64,000 nucleotides of DNA from Sphingobacteriaceae bacterium (lineage in GTDB: Bacteria > Bacteroidota > Bacteroidia > B-17B0 > Aurantibacillaceae). This document shows positions 51,555 through 61,229 of this stretch, in pieces. The notes under the pieces are model-generated. The model saw nothing but the letters and a program-made list of their open reading frames with translations. It did not search any database and was not told where the DNA came from. The translations under genes and the position numbers were made by a program. The stretch is from positions 62,001-126,000 of the forward strand of contig JADJLA010000005.1 in NCBI GenBank assembly GCA_016705695.1. Direction: 5' to 3'. The number at the start of each line of letters is the position of its first letter. Within the stretch, counting starts at the first letter, position 1.

Positions 51555-54053
51555 ATGAAAAAATACTTTTTAATTCTGTTCCTGTTACCTTTTGCACTTT
51601 TGAGTCAGATCCTCACTCCCGTAAAATGGAGTTTCTCAAGCACTAAGATCTCGGATAATAATTACGAGCTCAAATTCAAAGCTACCATTGATAAAACGTG
51701 GCATATCTATTCGCAATACATTGCAGATAATGGGCCGGTGCCAACAAAAATATCTTTTCTACTAAATAAAGATTTCGATTTAGTAGGAAAAAGTGAAGAG
51801 CCAAAAGGACACGAAGAGTTTGATCCTAACTTTGACATGAAGTTGGTTTATTTTGAGAACGAAGTAACTTTTATTCAAAAAGTGAAAGTTGCGAAAACAA
51901 CACGTATAAAAGGGAATGTAGAGTATATGGTTTGCGCAATGCAATGTTTGCCACCAACAAAAGAGCAATTTGAATTTTTTCTGGATGGCACCGAAGGCGA
52001 AACGGTAGAAACACAAAGTATGTCAATTCCTTCAACTACAATTGCCGGAAAAACACCAACCTTAACTTTGAATTTGCAAAATACTTTGCAGTTCAACAAT
52101 GTTACTCAAAGCGGCATTGTAGATCCTGTTAAATGGGATATACAAGGTGTAATGGCTCCTGGAAGCAAGGGAAAATATATGATCACATTTAAAGCTACCA
52201 TCGATAAAGGTTTTCATATTAATGCCAATCAGTTAAAGGAAAAAGAATTAGTGCCAACTACATTTACGTTTGATTCGTTGCAAGGAGTAAAAATAAAAGG
52301 AGAACTTGTTTCACTCTCGAGGGTGATCGAGAAAAAGGATAAGTTATATAAAGAGAAATTAAGATATCACGAAGGAGAAGCTGTGTTCACTCAAGAATTG
52401 GAAGGAGATATGAATGGGTACATTAAAGGAGTTTTAGAATACCAAGCATGTGATGATACAAAATGTTTACAGGCTCAAAAGGTGCCATACACTTTCTTGA
52501 TCCAAAATGGAATTGTAACTAGAGTAATAGCAGAGGTGAAAGAGATAAGGCCATTACCTGTAAATGGTGTTTTTCCATACAAGCATCCAACGATAGATAA
52601 TAATAAACCATTAAGTACGTGTTCAGTAACTTCAGATGAAATAAAAGGTGAAAGTAATTGGACGATCTTTATTTTAGGATTTGTAGGAGGTTTGTTAGCA
52701 CTAATAACTCCTTGTGTTTTCCCTATGATACCACTAACTGTGAGTTTTTTCACAAAAAGCAGTAGTGGTAAAAAAGGAATATTCAATGCGGCCTTGTATG
52801 GATTCTTTATTTTGCTGGTTTATATTCTTCTCAGCTTACCATTTCATTTATTAGACAAGATCGATCCAAATATTTTGAACACTATTTCAACTAATGCCTG
52901 GCTAAACGTGGCTTTCTTTATAGTGTTTGTTGTGTTCGCCATTTCGTTTTTCGGATATTATGAGATCACCTTGCCAAGCGCTTTAGCAAACAAGGCTGAT
53001 TCGGCGTCTAGCATGGGAGGATTGGTTGGCATATTTTTTATGGCACTTACTTTGGCCGTAGTTTCATTTTCGTGTACGGGTCCTATTTTAGGATCACTCC
53101 TTGCAGGATCACTAACTTCCGACGGCGGCGCATGGCAATTAACAGCGGGCATGAGTGGATTTGGTTTAGCACTGGCATTACCATTTACATTATTTGCAGC
53201 ATTTCCAAGTTGGTTAAACGCTTTGCCAAAATCCGGCGGATGGTTATCAAAAGTAAAGATCATTTTAGGATTTATTGAATTGGCGTTGGCGGTTAAATTT
53301 TTATCAAACGCTGATCTTGTGGAGCATTGGGGAATTTTAAAGTATGAAGTGTTCATGGGTTTATGGATACTGATAGCCTTATCAATGTTGATCTATCTTT
53401 TAGGCAAGATCAAATTTCCGCATGATGACCCATTTAAAAAGTGGACAAGCATGCGAGCTATATTTGCTGCTTTTTCTTTAGCGTGTGTAATTTATTTTAG
53501 CGCCGGCTTTAGATACAGTAACGAAACAAAAACATTCACGAGTTTAAGTTTACTAAGTGGCTTAGCCCCTCCGGCAGGATACAGTATTATCCATCCAAAT
53601 CATTGTCCGCTTAATTTAAATTGTTTTCACTCATACGAAGAAGGCTTAGCTTACGCAAAGCAAACGGGCAAGCCTATCATGTTAGATTTTACCGGATGGG
53701 CTTGTGTAAATTGCCGTAAGATGGAAGAAAATGTTTGGAACAAACCTGAAGTGTTTAGCATTATCAACGAAAAATACGTTTTGATCTCGTTGTATGTGGA
53801 TGACAGAGAAAAACTACCTGCTAATTTGCAACACGACTACATGACCGCTCAAGGAAAATTAAAACACATTGAAACGGTAGGAGATAAGTGGGCAACTTTT
53901 CAAACAGAAACGTTTGTAAATAACTCGCAGCCATATTACGCGCTTTTAAATTCTGATGAACAATTGCTTGTAAAGCCTGTAGGATATACACCTAAAGTTT
54001 CTGACTTTGCAGCGTATTTAAATTGTGGTTTGGAAGCTGCCGGAAAGAAGTAA
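51555..54053 (+). CDS. dsbD: DsbD-family thiol:disulfide reductase with duplicated N-terminal domain
   Basis: Carries reducing power across the inner membrane to periplasmic thiol proteins. After a signal there are two related N-terminal domains (FKATIDKTWHIYSQY and FKATIDKGFHINANQ), in contrast to the single one of E. coli DsbD. The transmembrane part (about residues 370-660) has the active-site region TPCVFPMIPLTVSFF and a later Cys in FSCTGPILG. The C-terminal thioredoxin-like domain has CVNCRKM. It ends adjacent to the stop of the convergent receptor gene. Confidence 0.9.
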   Translation: MKKYFLILFLLPFALLSQILTPVKWSFSSTKISDNNYELKFKATIDKTWHIYSQYIADNGPVPTKISFLLNKDFDLVGKSEEPKGHEEFDPNFDMKLVYFENEVTFIQKVKVAKTTRIKGNVEYMVCAMQCLPPTKEQFEFFLDGTEGETVETQSMSIPSTTIAGKTPTLTLNLQNTLQFNNVTQSGIVDPVKWDIQGVMAPGSKGKYMITFKATIDKGFHINANQLKEKELVPTTFTFDSLQGVKIKGELVSLSRVIEKKDKLYKEKLRYHEGEAVFTQELEGDMNGYIKGVLEYQACDDTKCLQAQKVPYTFLIQNGIVTRVIAEVKEIRPLPVNGVFPYKHPTIDNNKPLSTCSVTSDEIKGESNWTIFILGFVGGLLALITPCVFPMIPLTVSFFTKSSSGKKGIFNAALYGFFILLVYILLSLPFHLLDKIDPNILNTISTNAWLNVAFFIVFVVFAISFFGYYEITLPSALANKADSASSMGGLVGIFFMALTLAVVSFSCTGPILGSLLAGSLTSDGGAWQLTAGMSGFGLALALPFTLFAAFPSWLNALPKSGGWLSKVKIILGFIELALAVKFLSNADLVEHWGILKYEVFMGLWILIALSMLIYLLGKIKFPHDDPFKKWTSMRAIFAAFSLACVIYFSAGFRYSNETKTFTSLSLLSGLAPPAGYSIIHPNHCPLNLNCFHSYEEGLAYAKQTGKPIMLDFTGWACVNCRKMEENVWNKPEVFSIINEKYVLISLYVDDREKLPANLQHDYMTAQGKLKHIETVGDKWATFQTETFVNNSQPYYALLNSDEQLLVKPVGYTPKVSDFAAYLNCGLEAAGKK

Positions 54054-56897
54054 TTATTTATCTCCAATTGGAGTTTCTTCTTTTTTCGGGAAATACTTTT
54101 TGATATTATAGGTGAACGTTAACATGTAATAGCGTTGAAGGATATTAGACTGCGTGTCTTCAATATAAGTCTCAGTAATATTTCGTTGGATACTTTGGTT
54201 CTGGTTTAAGATATCAAACACAAACAATCTCAATTCTGCACGGTTATCTTTCAAGAACTTAAAGGCTATAGCGCTGTTCAAGAGGTTTATGTTTTGATTA
54301 AAAGAAGCCGTTAAGCCTGTATAAATAGTGATGGCATACTCCGCTTGAAAAACCAAACGCTTGAAGAAGGTTAAATTCACCTTAGCTTTGGATGATTGAT
54401 TGAGATAGGAAGAATTCAAACTTGTTTGAAGTGAATTTACCACTGTATTATAAGAAGAGTTGGATGAGATAGTAAAATCTACTTTATCACTAAAATTACT
54501 ACTGATCACTAATCCTAACGAAGGACTTGTGGTTTTTGAGAAATTTGTTTTATTGTTGATCAGTGCCGGAACATTGCTATAATTGCATCCTGTATTTATG
54601 TTCACATTAGATCTAATGAATTTAACGGGAAAACCGTAATTAAAAAAGAAACATGCATTATAATACCCGTTAAAATTTTCTTGCCGCGATATTTGAGAAC
54701 CACTAGCGAGATAAATAGTGTTGTAAACAACGGTATCCTTATTGGCAATAATGGTACTATTTCCAATGTAATTATCGGTATAAGTGCCACCTAGCATAAC
54801 GAATATATTAGTGGATTTATTCGTATTCACGCCGAAATACCTTACAAAAAGATTATTTTGAAAACTTTGTTTAAGATCAGGATTACCTATACTATATTGC
54901 AAACTGTTGCTATTGTTCAATACGTTCTGCAATTGATCGATGCTTGGAGCGATGTTATTGGTGCGGTAATTGGCCCTTAAGTTATTTTGTTTATTGAATT
55001 TATACTGATAAGAAGCATTGGGTAAAATAGAAGTAAAAACTTTTGTGGCCTCTGAGCTATTAGGAAATTGTTGTTGTTTATATAATTCGGCTTGCTGACC
55101 TGAAATTCCTAAGGAAAAACTATATTTTTCTTTTTGTAAACGAAAAGAAACACCGCCCATATGCGCCATATAAGTGCTGTTGAATACATTTGATACAAGC
55201 GAATCAACTATACTATAATCATTAGCGATCGCATTTTTAGTGAACGTGTTTTTAGTTGATTCTGAGATATTGTATGTGAAAATATAATTGAAAGACAGGA
55301 AGCTAACTTTGCTTAAGGGTTCGGTGTAACTAAGATTACTTGTAGAATTAAAAGCATATTTGTTTAAATTCGATCGTTGATCAACGGTATCAATTACGGT
55401 TAAAGTATCGTAATAGGCATTGTAAGAAGTAAGAGAGCTTGTTCCGGAGCTAGGATTGTAGGTTGGGTTTAGATCAAGGGAAATAGTTCGTCCTTTTTTT
55501 AGGAATGAATGGCGATACAAAATCGGAAATGCAATGGAATAGCCATTGAGATAAGAATTGTAATTATTACTAATGCTGCTTAGCGTTGTTGTTTGAGTAT
55601 TAGCACCACTAAGTGAGCTTAAGCCATCATTTGTTTGCATGGAGATCTTTGGTTGAAGTAAAATGGAATTTAGAGAGTCGAATTTGTGATCTAAGCGAAT
55701 GCTAAGCCGGTGATTATAATTATTGCTTTTAGCAGTATTGTTCTCATTGTAATTCAATCCTGAGTTCCCCCCACCGAGATATTGCCTCAATAAATTTGTA
55801 GTTGCATTATTATCTGTCCAATTAAAAAAGTATGAAGAAGTTATACTTGTGTTCTTTCCCCATTGATCAGAATAGTTTATGCCAAAGGCATTGGTAATGC
55901 TAATTCCATTCTTCGAATTGACTAAAAAACTTTCTGAATTGCTTTGACCACTTGGCCCTCCACCTCTTCCGCCTCTTTCTCCACCCGACCCACGCGAACT
56001 CCCTCCGCCACTATTTCCTCTGGAGTTTGAAGAGCCCGAACTCATCACACCTAAAAGATCTTCGCTACTAAAATTTTGTTCGTTAATATTATTACTCATG
56101 GCCATCACGGTAAATCGCTGCTTATCTTTAAAGCGATTTACAACGGCGCCGCCTTTGTATTTGTCTTCGTAACCATATCCTCCATAAAGTCTTCCAAATA
56201 CGCCATTACGAAATTGTGCTTTAGTGATAACGTTAATAGTTTTACTGGTGTTTCCATCATCAATCCCTGTAAATTGAGCCTGATCACTTTTTTTATCAAA
56301 AAGCTGTACTTTATCTATCACCTCCGCCGGAAGATTTTTGAGAACTGCATTAGGATCATCGCCAAAGTATGGCTTACCGTCAACTAATACTTGCTTTACA
56401 TCTTCTCCTTGCGCTTGCACTTTTCCGTCAACAATAGTAACACCAGGCATTTTTGTAACTAGGTCTTCCGCGGTGGCATCCTTATTTGTTTTAAATGCAT
56501 TGGCATTGTAAGCTGTGGTATCGCCATTTTGCGTAGTTGTTACCGCTGTGGTTGTTACTTCTATCTCTCCTAAAGTTTTTGTATCAGGTTTGAGTTTAAT
56601 TTTCCCTAAACGCAGATCGGCGTTCACTTCTATTTTTCGAAATTCATCTTTATACTCAATAAATTCTATTTTAAGAATATAATTCCCTGCAGGGATGTCT
56701 TGAATTTTAAGAATACCTCTCAAATTTACGGATGCGGCTTTTACTATTGAAGAATCGGAAATACTTAATAGACTTACCGCTGCACCAATGGCTGAGGAAT
56801 CATCTTCATCAACCACTTTAGCGAATACCGAGAAATTCTGAGATTGGACCGGAATAGAAACTAAAAATAGTAAAAGAATATACAACTGTTTCCTCAT
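54054..56897 (-). CDS. TonB-receptor-like outer-membrane barrel protein
   Basis: 947-residue outer-membrane protein. A signal is followed by a carboxypeptidase-regulatory domain (about 25-110), a plug-like domain (DLVTKMPGVTIVDGKVQAQGEDVKQVLVDG cut here at its core TKMPGVTIVDG) and a large C-terminal barrel. A Gly/Ser/Arg-rich segment near residues 285-325 looks like a flexible loop. There is no obvious TonB box at the extreme N-terminus. It belongs to the outer membrane beta-barrel group related to SusC/TonB receptors, with unknown ligand. It starts 4 bp after the second SpoIIE gene of the operon. Confidence 0.85.
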   Translation of the reverse strand: MRKQLYILLLFLVSIPVQSQNFSVFAKVVDEDDSSAIGAAVSLLSISDSSIVKAASVNLRGILKIQDIPAGNYILKIEFIEYKDEFRKIEVNADLRLGKIKLKPDTKTLGEIEVTTTAVTTTQNGDTTAYNANAFKTNKDATAEDLVTKMPGVTIVDGKVQAQGEDVKQVLVDGKPYFGDDPNAVLKNLPAEVIDKVQLFDKKSDQAQFTGIDDGNTSKTINVITKAQFRNGVFGRLYGGYGYEDKYKGGAVVNRFKDKQRFTVMAMSNNINEQNFSSEDLLGVMSSGSSNSRGNSGGGSSRGSGGERGGRGGGPSGQSNSESFLVNSKNGISITNAFGINYSDQWGKNTSITSSYFFNWTDNNATTNLLRQYLGGGNSGLNYNENNTAKSNNYNHRLSIRLDHKFDSLNSILLQPKISMQTNDGLSSLSGANTQTTTLSSISNNYNSYLNGYSIAFPILYRHSFLKKGRTISLDLNPTYNPSSGTSSLTSYNAYYDTLTVIDTVDQRSNLNKYAFNSTSNLSYTEPLSKVSFLSFNYIFTYNISESTKNTFTKNAIANDYSIVDSLVSNVFNSTYMAHMGGVSFRLQKEKYSFSLGISGQQAELYKQQQFPNSSEATKVFTSILPNASYQYKFNKQNNLRANYRTNNIAPSIDQLQNVLNNSNSLQYSIGNPDLKQSFQNNLFVRYFGVNTNKSTNIFVMLGGTYTDNYIGNSTIIANKDTVVYNTIYLASGSQISRQENFNGYYNACFFFNYGFPVKFIRSNVNINTGCNYSNVPALINNKTNFSKTTSPSLGLVISSNFSDKVDFTISSNSSYNTVVNSLQTSLNSSYLNQSSKAKVNLTFFKRLVFQAEYAITIYTGLTASFNQNINLLNSAIAFKFLKDNRAELRLFVFDILNQNQSIQRNITETYIEDTQSNILQRYYMLTFTYNIKKYFPKKEETPIGDK

Positions 56898-56901
56898 AGA
56901 T

Positions 56902-58992
56902 CTATAAACGAATCCCTAAAACGCAAACATCATCTACTTGTTCAAGTTGCCCTTTCCAAGTGGTAAAGGTCTCTAACAATACTTTTTTTTGTTCTTGCAT
57001 TGGTAATGTCGATATTGTTGAAATAGTTTGAAGCAAACGTTGTGTTTTGAATTTCTTTCCTTTCTCGCCTCCAAACTGATCTGAATAACCATCTGAAAGT
57101 AAGTAGAATTTTTTAGTTGGCGTGATATCAAAAGGTATATTTAAGAATAATTTACAAGAACTATCAGACGAACCACCAATTGAGAATTTATGACCATGAT
57201 GAATTTCCATTTTTCCTTCGTCGACTGTGATTAAAGGACGGCCTGCACCGCAAAATGCACCTTTATTTGTAGTTGTATCAAAAGCAACTACAGCAATGTC
57301 CATCCCATCATTATTAGAATTGGTATTCTTATTCAATAGTTGATGAACTTTATAATCCAACTCTCTTAGAATAAGTGATGGATTTACTTGTTTACCCTCT
57401 TTAATGATCTGCTTTAAAAGATCGTGACCAATGATCGACATAAACGCTCCCGGTACACCATGCCCTGTGCAATCGGCTAAGATCATCACAATAGTGTCAT
57501 CAATTCTGTCGAGCCAATAAAAATCTCCGCTTACAATATCTCTTGGTTCAAACAATACAAATGATTCGGTAAATTGACTTTTAAATTCTATTACCTCAGG
57601 AAGAACTGCTGACTGAATTCGCTTGGCGTATAAAATACTATCGGTAATATCATTCGACTTAGCTTCAATGATCTCTTTTTGTTTGATGATCTCGTTATTT
57701 TTTAGTTCTAAAGAAAGATTTGTTTTTTTACGATTGATATTACTTCTAACAATGAAAAATGAAACGATCACTAAAAATATGATCCCTATAATAGCTGTAT
57801 AAATTACCCATTGTTTTCTTTTTAATTGAAGTTCAGAGATCTCTTTCTCGTTTTTTAAAAGCGCAACTTCTTTTTCAATTTTTTCTTTACCAAATGCCGC
57901 TTCTAGGCTAGCGAGTTTGTCTCCAAAGTTCAATGAGTCATTTAATTTAGCATAATATTTATGAGCTAAAAAAGCATCTTTATAATTACCCATATCGGCG
58001 TATATGAGCGAGAGTTGGTTGTAATCTGATATCAATCCCTGAGGTAAATTACCCTTATTACTAACGTTAATGGCTTTTTGAATTAATTCCAATGCCTTTT
58101 TATGATCACCCTGTTCTCTGCTAATATCTGCAAGGTTTCTGTAGTTCAATTCTAAACCTTCTAAATTATTGATCTCAGTATTGATCTCTAATGCCTTATT
58201 TAGAAATTGGATGCAAGTATCCATTTTCTTTTCTAGGCGGTATATCTCACTCAAATTGTTTAGAGCTAAAGCTATCCCATCTTTATTATCTATTTTGTTA
58301 TTTAGGTGATACGCTTCAAAATAATATTTCTTCGCCTTTATTTTATCGCCAAACTCATCATATATCAATCCTACATTGTTGGTCGACACTGCCAAACCTT
58401 CTAAGAAATTCTTTTTCCTGAAAATATCCTGCGCATGTACAAAATGCTTGAGGGCATCATTTTTGCTGTGTTGACGCCAATAGATAAGCCCTACATTATT
58501 TAGCGTCCAAGCCAAAGGAACGCTGTCTTTTATTTCCTCTCGTATTTTGATGGCATTTAAATACGCTATAATGGCCTTGTCGAATGAACTTTGCAAATAG
58601 TTTGCGAATCCTATGTTGTGATAGCATTGAGCTTCTAATCTTTTTCTTTTTATGGTTTGGGCAATATTTAAAGCATCGGCATAGATTTTAAGCGCAAGAT
58701 CTATTTCTCCTGTACGTTCTAACGCTAAACCAACAAGTCGCATGCTGTTAGCGTACCATAATTGATCGTTTAATTTTGAAGTGCGATTTAAAACTTGTGT
58801 TTTATTTTTTATGATACTTTTAAAATCGCCGTCGTTTATCTGTTTAAGCTGTAAACGATAAATGATCTTAGCATCGTTTGTGTCCAGGTCGTGAGAATTA
58901 AGAATGAGCTGTACGGAATCTACTTCTTTATCTTGGCCAAACACAAAATTTACACATAGAAGTAAAAGAAATATGAAACTATATGATCTCAA
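56902..58992 (-). CDS. TPR-repeat SpoIIE-family membrane phosphatase
   Basis: 696-residue phosphatase: signal (SFIFLLLLCVNFVFGQ), about seven TPR-like repeats (about 70-350, such as YHNIGFANYLQSSFDKAIIAY), one membrane segment near 400 (VIYTAIIGIIFLVIVSFFIV), then the SpoIIE domain. Motifs are SGDFYWLDRI, ADCTGHGVPGAFMS, SDGYSDQFGGE and the C-terminal QVDDVCVLGIRL, so activity is expected. It is a close paralogue of the next upstream gene, 3 bp away, and is followed 4 bp later by the outer-membrane barrel gene. Confidence 0.92.
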   Translation of the reverse strand: MRSYSFIFLLLLCVNFVFGQDKEVDSVQLILNSHDLDTNDAKIIYRLQLKQINDGDFKSIIKNKTQVLNRTSKLNDQLWYANSMRLVGLALERTGEIDLALKIYADALNIAQTIKRKRLEAQCYHNIGFANYLQSSFDKAIIAYLNAIKIREEIKDSVPLAWTLNNVGLIYWRQHSKNDALKHFVHAQDIFRKKNFLEGLAVSTNNVGLIYDEFGDKIKAKKYYFEAYHLNNKIDNKDGIALALNNLSEIYRLEKKMDTCIQFLNKALEINTEINNLEGLELNYRNLADISREQGDHKKALELIQKAINVSNKGNLPQGLISDYNQLSLIYADMGNYKDAFLAHKYYAKLNDSLNFGDKLASLEAAFGKEKIEKEVALLKNEKEISELQLKRKQWVIYTAIIGIIFLVIVSFFIVRSNINRKKTNLSLELKNNEIIKQKEIIEAKSNDITDSILYAKRIQSAVLPEVIEFKSQFTESFVLFEPRDIVSGDFYWLDRIDDTIVMILADCTGHGVPGAFMSIIGHDLLKQIIKEGKQVNPSLILRELDYKVHQLLNKNTNSNNDGMDIAVVAFDTTTNKGAFCGAGRPLITVDEGKMEIHHGHKFSIGGSSDSSCKLFLNIPFDITPTKKFYLLSDGYSDQFGGEKGKKFKTQRLLQTISTISTLPMQEQKKVLLETFTTWKGQLEQVDDVCVLGIRL

Positions 58993-58995
58993 TGG

Positions 58996-61206
58996 TTATA
59001 AACGAATTCCTAAAATACAAACATCATCTACTTGTTCAAGTTGGCCTCTCCATCTCTCAAATTCCGCAAAGAGCAACTCTTCTTGCTGCAAAACAGGCAA
59101 GTTACAATTCTTTAAAATGAGATCATACATGGGTTTGTATTTGTATTTTTTTCCTTTTGGTCCGCCAAATTGATCTGCAAATCCATCGGTAGATAAATAG
59201 AGCTGATCGCCTTTATGCATTTCAAACTCGTATAGTTTAAATGGCTCATTCTTTTCTCCTTTTCCAATGGGCATTTTATCAGCATCCAAAATACTCAACG
59301 TATTATTTTTTATTATAAAAGGTGCATTGTTAGAGGCCGCGTAGGTTATTTTTTGGTCTTTTACGCAAATAAGAATGCCGTCCATTCCGTCTTGCCGTCC
59401 ATCTTGTGAAAGATTGTCAACTAATCTTTTTCGTACATAATTGAACACTTCGTTTGGCTCTCTAATATTTTTTTCGATGATAGCCTCGTTCAAAAAATTA
59501 ATATTGAGCAAACTCATAAATGCACCCGGCACACCATGTCCTGTACTGTCGCAAACGGCTAGGTAAAAACGATCTTCTTTTTTAGCTGCCCAATAAAAGT
59601 CACCACTAACAATGTCTTTTGGTTTGAATACAATAAAACTATCAGGTAAAGTTTCGTTTACAAGTTTATGATTTGCTAGTAATAGTTTTTGTATCTGCTT
59701 AGCGTATTGCAAAGAATCAAGGATCTCGTTCTGCTTTTCCTGTATCTCATTTCTTTGTTGCTCTACTTCCGCTTTTTGTGAGGTAATAATTGCCTTTTGT
59801 TTGTTGGTGATCTTAAATCTATTGAATAGAACCGCTAAAAAAACAAGTACCAGGATGAGCACAGCAATAATGATGACCCTTTGTTTTTTACTAGCATCTA
59901 ACTCGGTATCTTTTTTATCGAGACTTAATTTTTGGAGTTTTATCTCACTTTCTTTTTTGTGGTTTTGAAACTTACCTTCGAGTTCTAACGCCATGGCTGC
60001 TTGTCTTTGATCTGTTAAACTATCCTTAAGCATCATAACTGAATCTTTGTAAATGTAAGCCTCCCTATATTTTCCGGCACCAAATAAGGCTTTAGCCAGC
60101 GCACTTTTAGAATGTAGTTCGAACTCTTTTAATCCATATCTCTCAGAAAGTTGCAAAGCCTGTAATCCATAATTTTCGGCAGAAGCAAAATTCTTGCGGT
60201 CGATCTCAATAGAAGCTAAATTGTTAAGTGTACCGGTTAGAAGAAGAGGATCTTTTAATTTCTCGGCCGACACTAGTCCTTGTCTGTAATACTTCGATGC
60301 CCCTTCCAAGTTGCCCATAGCACGTTCAACTTCACCTAAATTTTGTATCACATAAGCAATTCCTAGCTGATCTTGTATCTTCTCTCTTAATTCCAAGCAC
60401 TGAATATAGTTCTCCTTGGCTTTCGGGAAATCTTTTGTGTAGAGATAGTAATTTCCAATACATATATACGCACCGGCAATTACATATTCATTCTTTGAAT
60501 CTTTAAAATATTCAAGCATTTTAAGATAGCACTCCAAGCTCTTGTCGTAATTTTGTTGTTGCATGAAGGTGTTTCCAAGAACGAGGTAACAATTTCCAAT
60601 ACTTCTTGGATCCTTTGAAAGTTCAGCTAGTTGTATTGCTTTTTGACAATAGGTAATAGCTTTAGGATAGTCAATTTGCAAAGCATAAATGCGGCCAATA
60701 GTTTGATTACATTCTGCAGAGCCTGTATAATATTTGGTGAGCGCGTAAAGAGAATCAGCTTCTTTAAAACTATGAATGGCTTCTTCATATTTTTTTTCGG
60801 CTAATTCTATGTATGCTTTTCGTATTTTGAATTCGGCAAGATATGACTTGAATTTTGTTCCGATCAGAAATGCTTCGCCTTTATTCAGAATTTCTAACGC
60901 TTCTTTATTTTTGCCGATCTTTTCTAGAGCTGAAGCCTTACGCAAAGTACTTCTAAGTATGCCACGGTCGAAGCTTGTTTTTTTTGCTAAACTCAAAGCC
61001 CTTTCAATATGCTCAAGAACAAGAACAGGGTTTCTAGACTTATAAGAATCGGATAATTTTATGAGGTGGTTAACTTTATTAGAATCCTCGGGTGCTTTTT
61101 TTATCAGAGTCAGCAAGCTATCAGAATTCATTATTTGCGAAGAAGCAAAGATGCTTAAAAGCAAAAACAAAAAAAGTATTTTAAATTTTTTCAAATGCTG
61201 TTTCAA
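58996..61206 (-). CDS. TPR-repeat SpoIIE-family membrane phosphatase
   Basis: 736-residue phosphatase. After a signal (ILFLFLLLSIFASSQ) about eight TPR-like repeats (about 50-390, such as AITYCQKAIQLAELSKD) lead to a membrane segment (VIIIAVLILVLVFLAVLF), a coiled coil and the SpoIIE domain. Motifs are SGDFYWAAKK, CDSTGHGVPGAFMS, TDGFADQFGGP and QVDDVCILGIRL. The start lies 23 bp after the annotated mutase stop, or 3 bp if the mutase frameshift is repaired. It is second in a four-gene operon. Confidence 0.92.
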   Translation of the reverse strand: MKQHLKKFKILFLFLLLSIFASSQIMNSDSLLTLIKKAPEDSNKVNHLIKLSDSYKSRNPVLVLEHIERALSLAKKTSFDRGILRSTLRKASALEKIGKNKEALEILNKGEAFLIGTKFKSYLAEFKIRKAYIELAEKKYEEAIHSFKEADSLYALTKYYTGSAECNQTIGRIYALQIDYPKAITYCQKAIQLAELSKDPRSIGNCYLVLGNTFMQQQNYDKSLECYLKMLEYFKDSKNEYVIAGAYICIGNYYLYTKDFPKAKENYIQCLELREKIQDQLGIAYVIQNLGEVERAMGNLEGASKYYRQGLVSAEKLKDPLLLTGTLNNLASIEIDRKNFASAENYGLQALQLSERYGLKEFELHSKSALAKALFGAGKYREAYIYKDSVMMLKDSLTDQRQAAMALELEGKFQNHKKESEIKLQKLSLDKKDTELDASKKQRVIIIAVLILVLVFLAVLFNRFKITNKQKAIITSQKAEVEQQRNEIQEKQNEILDSLQYAKQIQKLLLANHKLVNETLPDSFIVFKPKDIVSGDFYWAAKKEDRFYLAVCDSTGHGVPGAFMSLLNINFLNEAIIEKNIREPNEVFNYVRKRLVDNLSQDGRQDGMDGILICVKDQKITYAASNNAPFIIKNNTLSILDADKMPIGKGEKNEPFKLYEFEMHKGDQLYLSTDGFADQFGGPKGKKYKYKPMYDLILKNCNLPVLQQEELLFAEFERWRGQLEQVDDVCILGIRL

Positions 61207-61229
61207 ATATTATAACGTCATTAATTTCT

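Noticed and set aside
54054..56897. SusC/SusD-type polysaccharide locus around the outer-membrane barrel
   Set aside because: No SusD-like lipoprotein or glycoside hydrolase is adjacent; the GH16 gene is 40 kb away.
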